A DNA stretch of 26,604 nucleotides from ZC4RG30 sp964396335. Its GTDB lineage: Bacteria; Pseudomonadota; Gammaproteobacteria; Steroidobacterales; Steroidobacteraceae. Shown in pieces: positions 1 to 7,550 of this stretch. The stretch lies in the NCBI GenBank assembly GCA_964396335.1, contig CAYNEX010000022.1, forward strand, positions 1 through 26,604, given 5' to 3'. A program made the position numbers and the translations under genes. Position 1 is the first letter of the stretch. Each line of letters opens with the position of its first letter. A model generated the notes under the pieces. The model did not search any database. It saw only the letters and a program-made list of their open reading frames with translations, and was not told the DNA's origin.

Positions 1-637
<637 letters not shown>

Positions 638-659
638 GACTGATACCTTTGGATGAATC

Positions 660-1196
660 CTATGCAGTGAGCTGGCGCGCGAGCCGTTCCAGGCGCGCCT
701 TCACGGAACCGTCGATGGTGAGGTCGCCCGCGCGCACCACCGCGCCGCCGATCAGCGACGGGTCCACGTCGGCCTTCACGCGCACCTTGCGGTCGAAGCG
801 GCGCTCCAGCGCGGCGACGAGCTTCTGCTGCTCGGCCTCGCCGATCGGCGCAGCCGAGGTGATGGCGACATCGACCACGCGCTCGGCGTCGGCGCGCAGC
901 TGGTCGAAGATCTGCGCGATCTCGGGCAGGAAGGGCAGACGCTTGTTCTCGGCCAGCAGGCGGATGAAGTTGCGCCCGTGCGCGTCGAGCCCCGGGCCGG
1001 CCACGTCGGCGATGAGGCCGGCGAGCTGCTCGCCGGTCACCTTCGGGCTTCCGAACAGGGCGCGCACGCGCGGATCGCCCACGGCGACGGCCGCGCGGCC
1101 CAGCGCCTCGGACCAGGAGGCCAGGGCGCCCGCCTTCCGCGCCTGCTCGAAGGCGGCACGGGCATAGGGCCTTGCGATGGTGAGGCGGTCTGCCAT
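660..1196 (-). CDS. atpH: ATP synthase F1 subunit delta
   Basis: A 178-residue protein of the OSCP/delta family, close to the usual length of about 177. Delta sits on top of the F1 head and ties it to the b-subunit stalk. The N-terminal helical domain begins MADRLTIARPYARAAFE, and the C-terminal part carries the family hallmark around residues 146-165 (DPSLIGGAVVRAGDLTIDGS), where the protein meets subunit b. It starts 9 nt after the atpF stop codon and precedes atpA by 22 nt, so it is cotranscribed in the atp operon. A weak purine-rich ribosome site overlaps the atpF stop. Nothing is odd in the sequence. Confidence 0.97.
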   Translation of the reverse strand: MADRLTIARPYARAAFEQARKAGALASWSEALGRAAVAVGDPRVRALFGSPKVTGEQLAGLIADVAGPGLDAHGRNFIRLLAENKRLPFLPEIAQIFDQLRADAERVVDVAITSAAPIGEAEQQKLVAALERRFDRKVRVKADVDPSLIGGAVVRAGDLTIDGSVKARLERLARQLTA

Positions 1197-1205
1197 GGCT
1201 CTGCC

Positions 1206-1676
1206 TCAGATCTCCGCGGCCAGCTTGCCGAGGATGTCGGCGTGCCTGGAGGCGTCGATCTCGCGGCCCAGCACCTTCGCGGCCGAGCGCACGGTGAGGT
1301 CGGCCACCTGGCGGCGCAGCTCCTCGCGCGCCCGGGCGGCATCCAGCTCGATCTGCTGGCGGGCCGCCGCGATCAACCTGTCGGCCTCGGCCTGGGCGCT
1401 CTGCTTGGCGGCCTCGACGACCTCGTTCGCACGGCGCGAGGCGCCGTCGATGATCTGGTTGGCGCGGTCACGCGCCTCGCGGATCACTTCATCCGCCCGC
1501 GCCCGGGCCTCGTCGAGGCTCTTCTGGCCGCGGTCGGCGGCCGAAAGGCCCTCGGCGATCTTCTTCTGGCGCTCATCGATCGCGGCCGAAATGGCCGGCG
1601 TGATGAACTTCCGGAAGAACCAGAGCAGGATCAGGAAGACGATGATCTGTCCGAAGAATGTCAGGTTGAGTTCCAT
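1206..1676 (-). CDS. atpF: ATP synthase Fo subunit b
   Basis: A 156-residue subunit b, the same length as E. coli AtpF. A single membrane helix covers about residues 5-24 (starting MELNLTFFGQII), followed by a long charged, Ala/Glu/Arg-rich helix that forms the dimeric peripheral stalk and ends in the delta-binding region. It lies 62 nt after atpE and 9 nt before atpH. Its ribosome site GGAG (about 1682-1685) touches a small hairpin in the atpE-atpF gap, which may lower translation relative to atpE. This would fit the need for two b subunits per c ring, but that effect is inferred. Confidence 0.97.
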   Translation of the reverse strand: MELNLTFFGQIIVFLILLWFFRKFITPAISAAIDERQKKIAEGLSAADRGQKSLDEARARADEVIREARDRANQIIDGASRRANEVVEAAKQSAQAEADRLIAAARQQIELDAARAREELRRQVADLTVRSAAKVLGREIDASRHADILGKLAAEI

Positions 1677-1684
1677 GGCGGCTC

Positions 1685-1700
1685 CGCGCGTTGTCGCGCG
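1685..1700 (-). other. Small hairpin in the atpE-atpF gap next to the atpF ribosome site
   Basis: A perfect 6-bp inverted repeat CGCGCG with a 4-nt ACAA loop (minus-strand sense) lies between the atpE stop and the atpF start. Its 3' edge overlaps the first base of the GGAG ribosome site of atpF. It could protect the atpE transcript end or damp atpF translation. This is inferred from sequence only, and GC-rich DNA yields such arms by chance. Confidence 0.4.
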
Positions 1701-1738
1701 TCAGTGCTGTACGACCTACCGGCGCTCGTCTGCTGCTA

Positions 1739-2002
1739 TCAGCCCAGGCTGCCCAGCAGCGGGTTGCCGGTGGCGAAGAACATGGCCAGACCCACGCCGA
1801 TGATGAACGCGGCGTCGATGAGGCCCGCCAGCAGCAGCATGCGGCCGGTGAGCATCGGGGTCAGTTCGGGCTGGCGGGCGGCCGACTCGAGGAACTTCGC
1901 GCCCATGATGCCGATGCCGATACAGGCACCCACGGCGCCCAGGCCGATGATCAGGCCGATGCCGATGGCCATGTAACCCTGAACAACTGCAATAGGATCC
2001 AT
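1739..2002 (-). CDS. atpE: ATP synthase Fo subunit c
   Basis: An 87-residue proteolipid with two membrane helices and a polar loop containing the conserved RQP (residues 43-45). The essential proton-binding carboxylate is D63 in the second helix (GLIDAAF), equivalent to E. coli D61. The first helix has the glycine-rich face GACIGIGIMGAKF needed for tight c-ring packing. I see no sodium-type ligand set, so proton coupling is expected. A strong AGGAG ribosome site lies 7 nt before the ATG, clearly better than that of atpF, consistent with the high copy number of c. The gene sits between atpB and atpF. Confidence 0.98.
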   Translation of the reverse strand: MDPIAVVQGYMAIGIGLIIGLGAVGACIGIGIMGAKFLESAARQPELTPMLTGRMLLLAGLIDAAFIIGVGLAMFFATGNPLLGSLG

Positions 2003-2048
2003 TTCAAATCTCCTGGTCGAAAGTCAAAACAAAACGAGCGTCAAAGGA

Positions 2049-2882
2049 TCAGTGGTGCTCCTCGGCCATCGAGATGTACACGACGGGGAGGACGGTGAAG
2101 ATGTAGGCCTGCAGGCCCACGATCAGGATGTGGAAGATCGCCCAGATGGCGCCCATGGCGATCTGGCCGATGAAGAACAGGCTGCCCGACAGCATGCCGG
2201 CGGACTGCGCGGCGGCGATGCCCAGCAGCGCGATCAGCATGAAGATCAGCTCGCCGGCGAACATGTTGCCGAACAGTCGCATGGCCAGCGACACGGGCTT
2301 GGCCAGCAGCTCGACCACGTTCAGGGCGAAGTTCGGGATCCACAGCACCGGGTTCTTGCCGAACGGCGCGGTGAACCACTCGTGCGCGTAGCCGCCCACG
2401 CCCTTGGCGCGGATGGCGAACACCACGATCAGGATCAGCACCACGAAGGCCAGCGCGAAGGTGCCGTTGATGTCGGCGGTGGGCAGGATGCGCCAGTAGG
2501 CGTGGTCGTTGCCCGCGACGCTGGCGATGGTCGACGGCAGGTCGACCGGCAGCAGGTCCATCGCGTTCATCGCGATGATCCAGGTGAACAGCGACAGCGA
2601 CAGCGCCACCAGGAAGCGCTTGTCACCGTGGTACATCTCGCCGACGAGGTTGGCGATGAACTCGTACACGATCTCGATGAAGGCGACGAAGCGGTTGGGC
2701 ACACCGGCGGTCGCCTGGCGGGCGGCGCGGTAGAACACCCAGGCGACGATCGCAGCCAGGCCCGCCGACATGATCAGCGTGTCCAGGTGGATGGCCGTCA
2801 GGCCTTCGCCCACCTTGAGATGCCCAAGGTGATGGCCAATGTATTCGGTCGCGGAAGGTGCAGCAGCGTGGTCGGCAGCCAT
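2049..2882 (-). CDS. atpB: ATP synthase Fo subunit a
   Basis: A 277-residue multi-spanning membrane protein, near the E. coli length of 271. Subunit a forms the two proton half-channels against the c ring. The essential arginine is R202 in the segment LAMRLFGNMFAGE, equivalent to E. coli R210. The C-terminal helix (about 245-268) carries the conserved LQAYIFTVL. The His/Ala-rich N-terminus (MAADHAAAP) is variable in the family. It lies 39 nt after atpI and 46 nt before atpE, so it belongs to the same operon. Confidence 0.98.
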   Translation of the reverse strand: MAADHAAAPSATEYIGHHLGHLKVGEGLTAIHLDTLIMSAGLAAIVAWVFYRAARQATAGVPNRFVAFIEIVYEFIANLVGEMYHGDKRFLVALSLSLFTWIIAMNAMDLLPVDLPSTIASVAGNDHAYWRILPTADINGTFALAFVVLILIVVFAIRAKGVGGYAHEWFTAPFGKNPVLWIPNFALNVVELLAKPVSLAMRLFGNMFAGELIFMLIALLGIAAAQSAGMLSGSLFFIGQIAMGAIWAIFHILIVGLQAYIFTVLPVVYISMAEEHH

Positions 2883-2921
2883 CTTCGTTTCAGAGTCCTG
2901 TTAGATAGAGCTCGGGCTCGA

Positions 2922-3311
2922 TCAATCCTTCACACGGCGCGGGCGGTGCATCAGCACCGGCACGAACCAGTACACGAACAGCGTCGCCGCATATGCGGCC
3001 AGCAGCGCGGGCCAACTGACCCAGCCGCCACGCGCCACGATGAGCAACACGCCCACCGTGATCATCACTTTCACCATCTGGCCCATCACCAGCCTGCCGA
3101 GCGCGCCGGCCGCGTTGGCGGCGGCGCCCAGCACGATCAGGCTCATGATGGCGTTGGCGAACAATCCGGTCGCGCCGCCGGCCAGTGCCGACAGGGCTGC
3201 AATCCTGCCCCATGCCACAAGACAAATGGCAGCAATTGCGATGGTCGTTCCAGCCTGGGTCAGCAGGATGCGTGCAGCGATGCGCCTGCTTGCTGCGTCG
3301 CGCGCGTTCAT
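2922..3311 (-). CDS. atpI: ATP synthase accessory protein AtpI
   Basis: A 129-residue hydrophobic protein with about four membrane helices, ending in a basic tail (HRPRRVKD). AtpI is the first gene of many bacterial atp operons and helps c-ring assembly or Mg2+ supply; it is poorly conserved. The frame is open further upstream, to 3377, but I choose the ATG at 3311. A GGGGAC ribosome site lies just before it, and a good promoter (-10 at 3342-3347) lies inside the longer version. Identity rests on position, size and topology, since the family has few invariant residues. Confidence 0.85.
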   Translation of the reverse strand: MNARDAASRRIAARILLTQAGTTIAIAAICLVAWGRIAALSALAGGATGLFANAIMSLIVLGAAANAAGALGRLVMGQMVKVMITVGVLLIVARGGWVSWPALLAAYAATLFVYWFVPVLMHRPRRVKD

Positions 3312-3341
3312 GCTGTCCCCGGTGGCCTCGAAAGCGCGCGC

Positions 3342-3370
3342 AGTATACGGACTGAACATGGACGGTTCAA
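3342..3370 (-). promoter_or_regulatory. Sigma70-type promoter of the atp operon
   Basis: On the minus strand, a -35 hexamer TTGAAC (3365-3370) is separated by exactly 17 nt from a -10 hexamer TATACT (3342-3347). This is the best-matching promoter seen in the window. The predicted start lies near 3335, giving an atpI leader of about 25 nt. The -35 box is the loop of a palindrome (3357-3378). Confidence 0.75.
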
Positions 3371-3378
3371 CGTCCATG
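3357..3378. repeat. 8-bp inverted repeat framing the -35 box of the atp promoter
   Basis: The arms CATGGACG and CGTCCATG are perfect reverse complements and enclose a 6-nt centre that is exactly the -35 hexamer of the atp promoter. The element starts 9 nt beyond the parB stop codon. It may be a DNA operator for a dimeric regulator, or a transcript hairpin ending parB; no clear T-run follows it. Confidence 0.6.
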
Positions 3379-3387
3379 CATAGGCAA

Positions 3388-4392
3388 TTATTGCCGACGA
3401 ATCTGCGCGAGGATTCCGTCCAGCTCGTCGAGGCTGTTATAGGCGATCAACAGGCGCCCCTTGCCGCCAGATCCCTGTTGAATCAAGACCTTGGCGCCGA
3501 GGCGCTCGGTCAGGTCGCGTTCCAGGGCCTGCACGTCGGGGTCCCGATGCTGCGACGCAGCGGCCGGTTTGGCCTTCTCGGCGGGCGGGGCGGTGAGCTG
3601 GCGGACCAGCGCCTCGGTCTCGCGCACCGACAGGCCTTCGGCCACGACTTTCTGCGCGGCCATCACCTGCTCGCGGCGGCTCGGAATTCCCAGCAGTGCG
3701 CGCGCGTGGCCCATGTCGAGACGACGCTTTTCGACCATCTCGGCCACTTCAGGCGCAAGGTCGAGCAGGCGCAGCAGGTTGCTGACCGCCGCGCGTGAAC
3801 GGCCGACGGCTTCGGCGGCCTGTTCATGCGTGACGCCGAACTCGGCGATCAGGCGTTCGAGTGCCCGCGCCTCTTCCAGTGGATTGAGGTTCTCGCGCTG
3901 GATGTTCTCGATCAGCGCCATCGCGATCGCCGCCTCGTCGGGCACGCGGCGGATCACGGCGGGAATCGACTTCAGTCCGGCGATCTGCGCGGCGCGCCAG
4001 CGACGTTCACCGGCGATGATCTCGTAGTGCTGGCCCGACTCGGTGGGCCGCGCCAGCGGCCGCACGACGATGGGCTGGATCACGCCCTGCTTGCGGATCG
4101 AGATCGCCAGTTCCTCGAGGGCTTCCTGGCGCATGTCGACACGCGGCTGGTATTTGCCGCGCACCAGCTGGTCGACCGGCACATGCTGCAGTTCATCGCC
4201 GCGCGCAGTGGCGGCGGCGGGGGTGGCGGCCGGCGTTGCGGCCGCAGCGGGTGCGTTCGGCGCGGCAGGCGCTGCATCGCCCGCGGCCGGCGGTGTCACC
4301 GGCACGGGTTTCACCGGTGCGTTCGCGCGTGCCTTCGAAGCGCCCAGCAGGTCGGCCAGGCCGCGGCCCAGCGCGGGTTTCTTCTCGCTCAT
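3388..4392 (-). CDS. parB: Chromosome partitioning protein ParB
   Basis: A 334-residue ParB/Spo0J family protein that binds parS sites, spreads on DNA as a CTP-dependent clamp and works with ParA in segregation. The N-terminus has the usual ALGRGLADLLG motif followed by an Ala/Pro-rich linker of about 45 residues (20-65). The ParB/sulfiredoxin domain follows, with GERRWRA (128-134) and ENIQRENLNPLEEA (162-175), then a helix-turn-helix at about 188-210 and a C-terminal dimerisation domain. It overlaps parA by 4 nt (ATGA), so the two are translationally coupled. No parS-like palindrome was noticed in the window. Between parB and atpI lies a palindrome that also contains the atp promoter. Confidence 0.97.
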   Translation of the reverse strand: MSEKKPALGRGLADLLGASKARANAPVKPVPVTPPAAGDAAPAAPNAPAAAATPAATPAAATARGDELQHVPVDQLVRGKYQPRVDMRQEALEELAISIRKQGVIQPIVVRPLARPTESGQHYEIIAGERRWRAAQIAGLKSIPAVIRRVPDEAAIAMALIENIQRENLNPLEEARALERLIAEFGVTHEQAAEAVGRSRAAVSNLLRLLDLAPEVAEMVEKRRLDMGHARALLGIPSRREQVMAAQKVVAEGLSVRETEALVRQLTAPPAEKAKPAAASQHRDPDVQALERDLTERLGAKVLIQQGSGGKGRLLIAYNSLDELDGILAQIRRQ

Positions 4393-5294
4393 GTCGTGCT
4401 CTCGTTCGAGGCGGCCGGGGTGGAATCGGCCGCGGGCGCATCCTGGTCGGAAGCGGCGCTTCCGGCCACGGGCGCGGCTTGCGCAGTCGCGTCGCCTGCA
4501 GTGCCTTCGGCGGCCTGCGCGGCCTTCTCTTCCTCGCGCCGGATCATCTCTCCGGCCAGAGCCAGATACGCCAGCGCGCCGCGTGAATCCTTGTCATGCA
4601 GCAGCACCGGCTTGCCGAACGACGGCGCTTCGGCGAGGCGGATGTTGCGCGGGATCACGGTGCGGAACACCGTGTCGCCGAAGTGTTGCATCAGCTGCGA
4701 ACTCACTTCGGTTGAAAGATTGGCGCGCGGGTCATACATCGTGCGCAGGATGCCCTCGATGTGCAGCACCGGGTTCACCGCCTCGCGCACCTGCTCGATG
4801 GTCGAGGTCAGCGCCGACAGGCCTTCGAGCGCGTAATACTCGCATTGCATCGGCACGATCACCGAATCGGCGGCCACCAGCGCATTCAGCGTCAGCATGT
4901 TCAGCGACGGCGGACAGTCGATGATGATCAGGTCGTACTGCTCGCGCAGCGGCGCCAGCGCATCGCGCAGCCGCGACTCGCGGCCCTCTTCGGTGGCCAG
5001 CAGCCGCACCTCGGCCGAGGTCAGGTCCTGGTTGGCCGGGATCAGGTCGAAGCGCGCATGTTCGATGCGCACGATGGCCTGCCCGGCGGTGCATTCACCC
5101 AGCAGCACCTCGCAGCTGCCCAGCTCGACGCCGGATTTCTCCACCCCGCAGCCCATCGTGGCATTGCCCTGGGGATCGAGGTCTACAAGGAGCACGCGCC
5201 GCTGTGTCGCGGCCAGCGAGGCGGTCAGGTTCACGGCCGTGGTGGTCTTGCCGACCCCGCCCTTCTGGTTCGCGATGGCGATGATGCGTTTCAT
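4389..5294 (-). CDS. parA: Chromosome partitioning ATPase ParA (Soj)
   Basis: A 301-residue ParA/MinD-type ATPase. The deviant Walker A motif KGGVGKTT is at residues 11-18, the DLDPQGN segment follows at 38-44, and IIIDCPPSLN forms the Walker B/A' region. ATP-dependent dimers bind DNA non-specifically and are stimulated by ParB to move the origin region. The core ends at about residue 255 and is followed by an Ala/Asp/Ser-rich low-complexity tail of about 45 residues, longer than in most chromosomal ParA proteins. Its stop overlaps the parB start. It follows rsmG by 36 nt, and a possible promoter overlaps the rsmG stop. Confidence 0.97.
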   Translation of the reverse strand: MKRIIAIANQKGGVGKTTTAVNLTASLAATQRRVLLVDLDPQGNATMGCGVEKSGVELGSCEVLLGECTAGQAIVRIEHARFDLIPANQDLTSAEVRLLATEEGRESRLRDALAPLREQYDLIIIDCPPSLNMLTLNALVAADSVIVPMQCEYYALEGLSALTSTIEQVREAVNPVLHIEGILRTMYDPRANLSTEVSSQLMQHFGDTVFRTVIPRNIRLAEAPSFGKPVLLHDKDSRGALAYLALAGEMIRREEEKAAQAAEGTAGDATAQAAPVAGSAASDQDAPAADSTPAASNESTT

Positions 5295-5305
5295 GGATTG
5301 CGGGC

Positions 5306-5334
5306 AGTCTAGGGAATCGGCAGGGGCACGTCAC
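5306..5334 (-). promoter_or_regulatory. Possible parAB promoter overlapping the rsmG stop
   Basis: On the minus strand, GTGACG (5329-5334) and TAGACT (5306-5311) are 17 nt apart, each matching 4 of 6 consensus bases. The predicted transcript would start only about 5 nt before the parA ATG, so it would be nearly leaderless. Support is moderate to weak. Confidence 0.35.
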
Positions 5335-5975
5335 GAAGCGCGACGCAGCAGCACGTGGTGGCGCGCGGCGGCGAGGCCCGGGACCTGGACGGGTCGCACC
5401 GCCTCAACCTGCCAGCCATCGGGCAGCGGCGCGTTCTCGTCGGGGGCATCCGGGCCCGGCGGCCAGCGGCCCTTCATCGCCACCACGCGGGTGCCGGGAC
5501 CGCACAGGTCGCCGATCCAGCCCAGCATGCGCGGCAGCGGCGCGAAGGCGCGCGCGATCACGGTGTCGAAGGGCGCCGGCGGCTGCAGCGTTTCCACCCG
5601 GCCATGCCAGCTGCGCACATTGGCCAGGCCCAGCTCGCGCGCCGCGTGGTCGACAAAACGCAGTTTCTTGTCCACCGAGTCCACCAGCGTGAACTGGCGC
5701 TGCGGGTTCACCACCGCCAGCGGCAGGCCGGGGAAACCGGCGCCGGTGCCGATGTCGGCAATGCCGGTGCCGCTGAGGTCCGGCTGGGCCGCCAGCGAAT
5801 CGAGCAGGTGATGGGTGAGGATCCCGCCGCGATCGGTGATCGCGGTGAGGTTGTAGGCCTTGTTCCAGCGCAGCAGTTCATCCACCAGCCGCAGCAGCTG
5901 CGTGGATTGCGCCGGCGAGAGTTCGATGCCCAGCGCCGCCGCGCCGGCGGCCAGCCTTGCCGCTTCGTCGCTCAC
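5331..5975 (-). CDS. rsmG: 16S rRNA (guanine527-N7)-methyltransferase RsmG
   Basis: A 214-residue Rossmann methyltransferase (formerly GidB) that makes m7G527 in 16S rRNA using SAM. The family motifs are clear: HHLLDSL (55-61), the SAM-binding ADIGTGAGFPGLP (73-85), DSVDKK (99-104) and VIARAFAPL (139-147). I choose the GTG start at 5975, because it overlaps the stop of the preceding gene as GTGA and gives the usual protein length; the frame is open upstream only within that gene. RsmG next to parAB is the classic arrangement, but the usual partner mnmG is absent here. Confidence 0.95.
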   Translation of the reverse strand: MSDEAARLAAGAAALGIELSPAQSTQLLRLVDELLRWNKAYNLTAITDRGGILTHHLLDSLAAQPDLSGTGIADIGTGAGFPGLPLAVVNPQRQFTLVDSVDKKLRFVDHAARELGLANVRSWHGRVETLQPPAPFDTVIARAFAPLPRMLGWIGDLCGPGTRVVAMKGRWPPGPDAPDENAPLPDGWQVEAVRPVQVPGLAAARHHVLLRRAS

Positions 5976-6502
5976 GGGCTGTTGCGCACGAAGCCGGCGA
6001 CAAACTGCTGCACCGGCATCACGTCCAGCGCCTCGGGCTGCACACGCAGCTTCTCGCACAGCGCGCTGATGCGGCGGGCATGCGAGGGCGTGAACAGCTT
6101 GCTGCCGGCCTCGTTCAATGCGTTCAGCGCCGCCTCGAGGTCGTCGGCGCCCGGCGCGGTGAGATCGCGTGTGCAGTGTTGATACAGCGAACCCACGGTC
6201 GGCGGCGCCTGGCCGGCCAGCACCGCATAACGCGCCACCTGGTCGGCCTGCGCCAGTGCCTGCGCGAAGTCATCGGCCTGCACGCCGCGCAACGCCAGCA
6301 GTTCGCGGATCGCGCGTGCGGCGTTGTCGGCCTGCAGTTCATAAGAGGTGCCCGGCACACGCGCACCGCCCGGACGCATGTCCGCCGGACGCAGCGTGGC
6401 CAGCACCTGCACCGCGCCGGCGTCATACAGCGCATCCAGCAGCGCGGCAGTCAGCGCGAGCAGCCGGGGACGCAGCGGTGCGTGAGGGTCAGCGTTCGTC
6501 AT
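5972..6502 (-). CDS. Hypothetical protein, 176 residues, unrecognised
   Basis: A soluble, mostly helical, Ala/Leu-rich protein that I cannot assign to a family. There is no signal peptide or membrane segment. It contains short motifs such as GTSYELQADNAARAIREL (about 51-68) and LYQHCTRDL (about 106-114). Coding support comes from tight packing: its start overlaps the end of the upstream reductase gene by 14 nt, and its stop overlaps the rsmG start by 4 nt (GTGA). Codon use looks like that of its neighbours. It occupies the place where mnmG often sits next to rsmG, but it does not resemble MnmG. The function is unknown; translational coupling with rsmG is likely. Confidence 0.75.
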   Translation of the reverse strand: MTNADPHAPLRPRLLALTAALLDALYDAGAVQVLATLRPADMRPGGARVPGTSYELQADNAARAIRELLALRGVQADDFAQALAQADQVARYAVLAGQAPPTVGSLYQHCTRDLTAPGADDLEAALNALNEAGSKLFTPSHARRISALCEKLRVQPEALDVMPVQQFVAGFVRNSP

Positions 6503-7526
6503 CGTTCTCGTTCAGTCGTACCAGCGTGCGCCCGGTGTGGCGGCCGGCGAGCACATTGTCCAATGCTTCGGGCAGCTGCGGCAGCGAAATGATTTCGCTG
6601 GCGATGCGATCCAGGTGGCGCGGCGCCAGGTCCGTGGCGATGCGCTGCCAGATGGCGAGGCGCTTCGCGCGCTGTGTACCGGCGGAATTCACGCCCAAGA
6701 GGTTCACGCCGCGCAGCAGGAAGGGCATCAGGCTGACATCGAGCGTGGCCTGCCCGGCCAGGCCCACCGCCGCCACACTGCCCTGCGCGCGCGTCGAGCG
6801 CAGCAGCCAGGACAGGAGCGGTCCGCCGACATTGTCGATGGCGCCGGCCCAGCGTTCCACTTCGAGCGGTCGGTTCGACAGCGTCGCCACATCGATGCCG
6901 CGCGCGCCGCCTTCGGAGGATGCCGGCGTGGTCGGCAGCACTTCAACGGATTTCGCGCCCAGCGCCAGCAGCAGCGCGCGGCTCTGCTCACGCCGCGAGA
7001 AGGCCACCACCTCGTAACCCCGCCGCGCCAGCATGTCGATGGCCAGCATGCCGACACCGCCGGTGGCGCCGGTGACCGCGACCGCGCCCTGCCCGGGCGC
7101 CAGGCCGTTGTGCTCCATCTGCGTGATGGCCAGCGCGGCGGCGAAGCCGGCGGTGCCCACCGCCATCGCATCCTTCAATGAGAGGGTCGGCGGCAGCGGC
7201 ACCACCGCTTCGGCCGGCACCCGCGCGATTTCGGCGTATCCGCCGTCGCGGGTTTCCGACAGCCCGCAGCCGGTGACCAGCACCTTCTCGCCCGGCCTGA
7301 ACGCCGGCGCGGACGATTCGAGTACCGTGCCGGCGAGGTCGACGCCGCCCACCAGCGGGAACCGCCGCACAATGCGACCCTTGCCGGTGCCGGCCAGCGC
7401 ATCCTTGTAGTTGATGCCCGACCAGTGCACGCGGATCACCACATCGCCGGGCGTCAGGTCGGCCAGCGACAGGCTTTCGATGCCGGCACGGTCGGCATGG
7501 ATGCGGAAGGCACTGAACCGCTTCAT
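6489..7526 (-). CDS. YhdH/AcuI-type zinc-free quinone oxidoreductase (acrylyl-CoA reductase family)
   Basis: A 345-residue medium-chain dehydrogenase/reductase. NYKDALA (39-45), GVDLAGTV (61-68) and the NADPH-binding TGATGGVG (152-159) match E. coli YhdH closely, as do the WAGAIDNVGG and GLAG segments. The family reduces acrylyl-CoA to propionyl-CoA with NADPH (AcuI) and in E. coli gives acrylate tolerance; the true substrate here is unknown. Compared with E. coli YhdH there is an extra stretch of about 15 residues near 197-215. It is divergent from the S9 peptidase gene with only 24 nt between the starts, and begins a leftward run into the unknown gene and rsmG. Confidence 0.9.
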   Translation of the reverse strand: MKRFSAFRIHADRAGIESLSLADLTPGDVVIRVHWSGINYKDALAGTGKGRIVRRFPLVGGVDLAGTVLESSAPAFRPGEKVLVTGCGLSETRDGGYAEIARVPAEAVVPLPPTLSLKDAMAVGTAGFAAALAITQMEHNGLAPGQGAVAVTGATGGVGMLAIDMLARRGYEVVAFSRREQSRALLLALGAKSVEVLPTTPASSEGGARGIDVATLSNRPLEVERWAGAIDNVGGPLLSWLLRSTRAQGSVAAVGLAGQATLDVSLMPFLLRGVNLLGVNSAGTQRAKRLAIWQRIATDLAPRHLDRIASEIISLPQLPEALDNVLAGRHTGRTLVRLNENDDER

Positions 7527-7532
7527 GCCGAC

Positions 7533-7542
7533 AGTTTAAGAT
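7533..7542. promoter_or_regulatory. Overlapping divergent -10-like boxes between reductase and peptidase genes
   Basis: The 24-nt gap holds TAAACT on the minus strand (7533-7538), 6 nt before the reductase ATG, and TAAGAT on the plus strand (7537-7542), 8 nt before the peptidase ATG. Each matches the -10 consensus at 4 of 6 positions. No convincing -35 boxes are present, so this is a weak call. Confidence 0.3.
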
Positions 7543-7550
7543 CGGTCGTC

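Noticed and set aside
3312..3377. Longer atpI starting at 3377
   Set aside because: The best promoter in the region lies inside the extension and a GGGGAC ribosome site precedes the ATG at 3311.
2052..3383. Plus-strand open frame of 443 codons opposite atpB and atpI
   Set aside because: It is a shadow of two certain genes in GC-rich DNA; the product is rich in His, Gln, Asp and Arg with no domain.
4288..4328. GGTGTCACC and GTTTCACCGGTGC segments resembling a parS site
   Set aside because: They lie in the parB linker coding region and do not match the 16-bp parS palindrome; no other parS candidate was seen.
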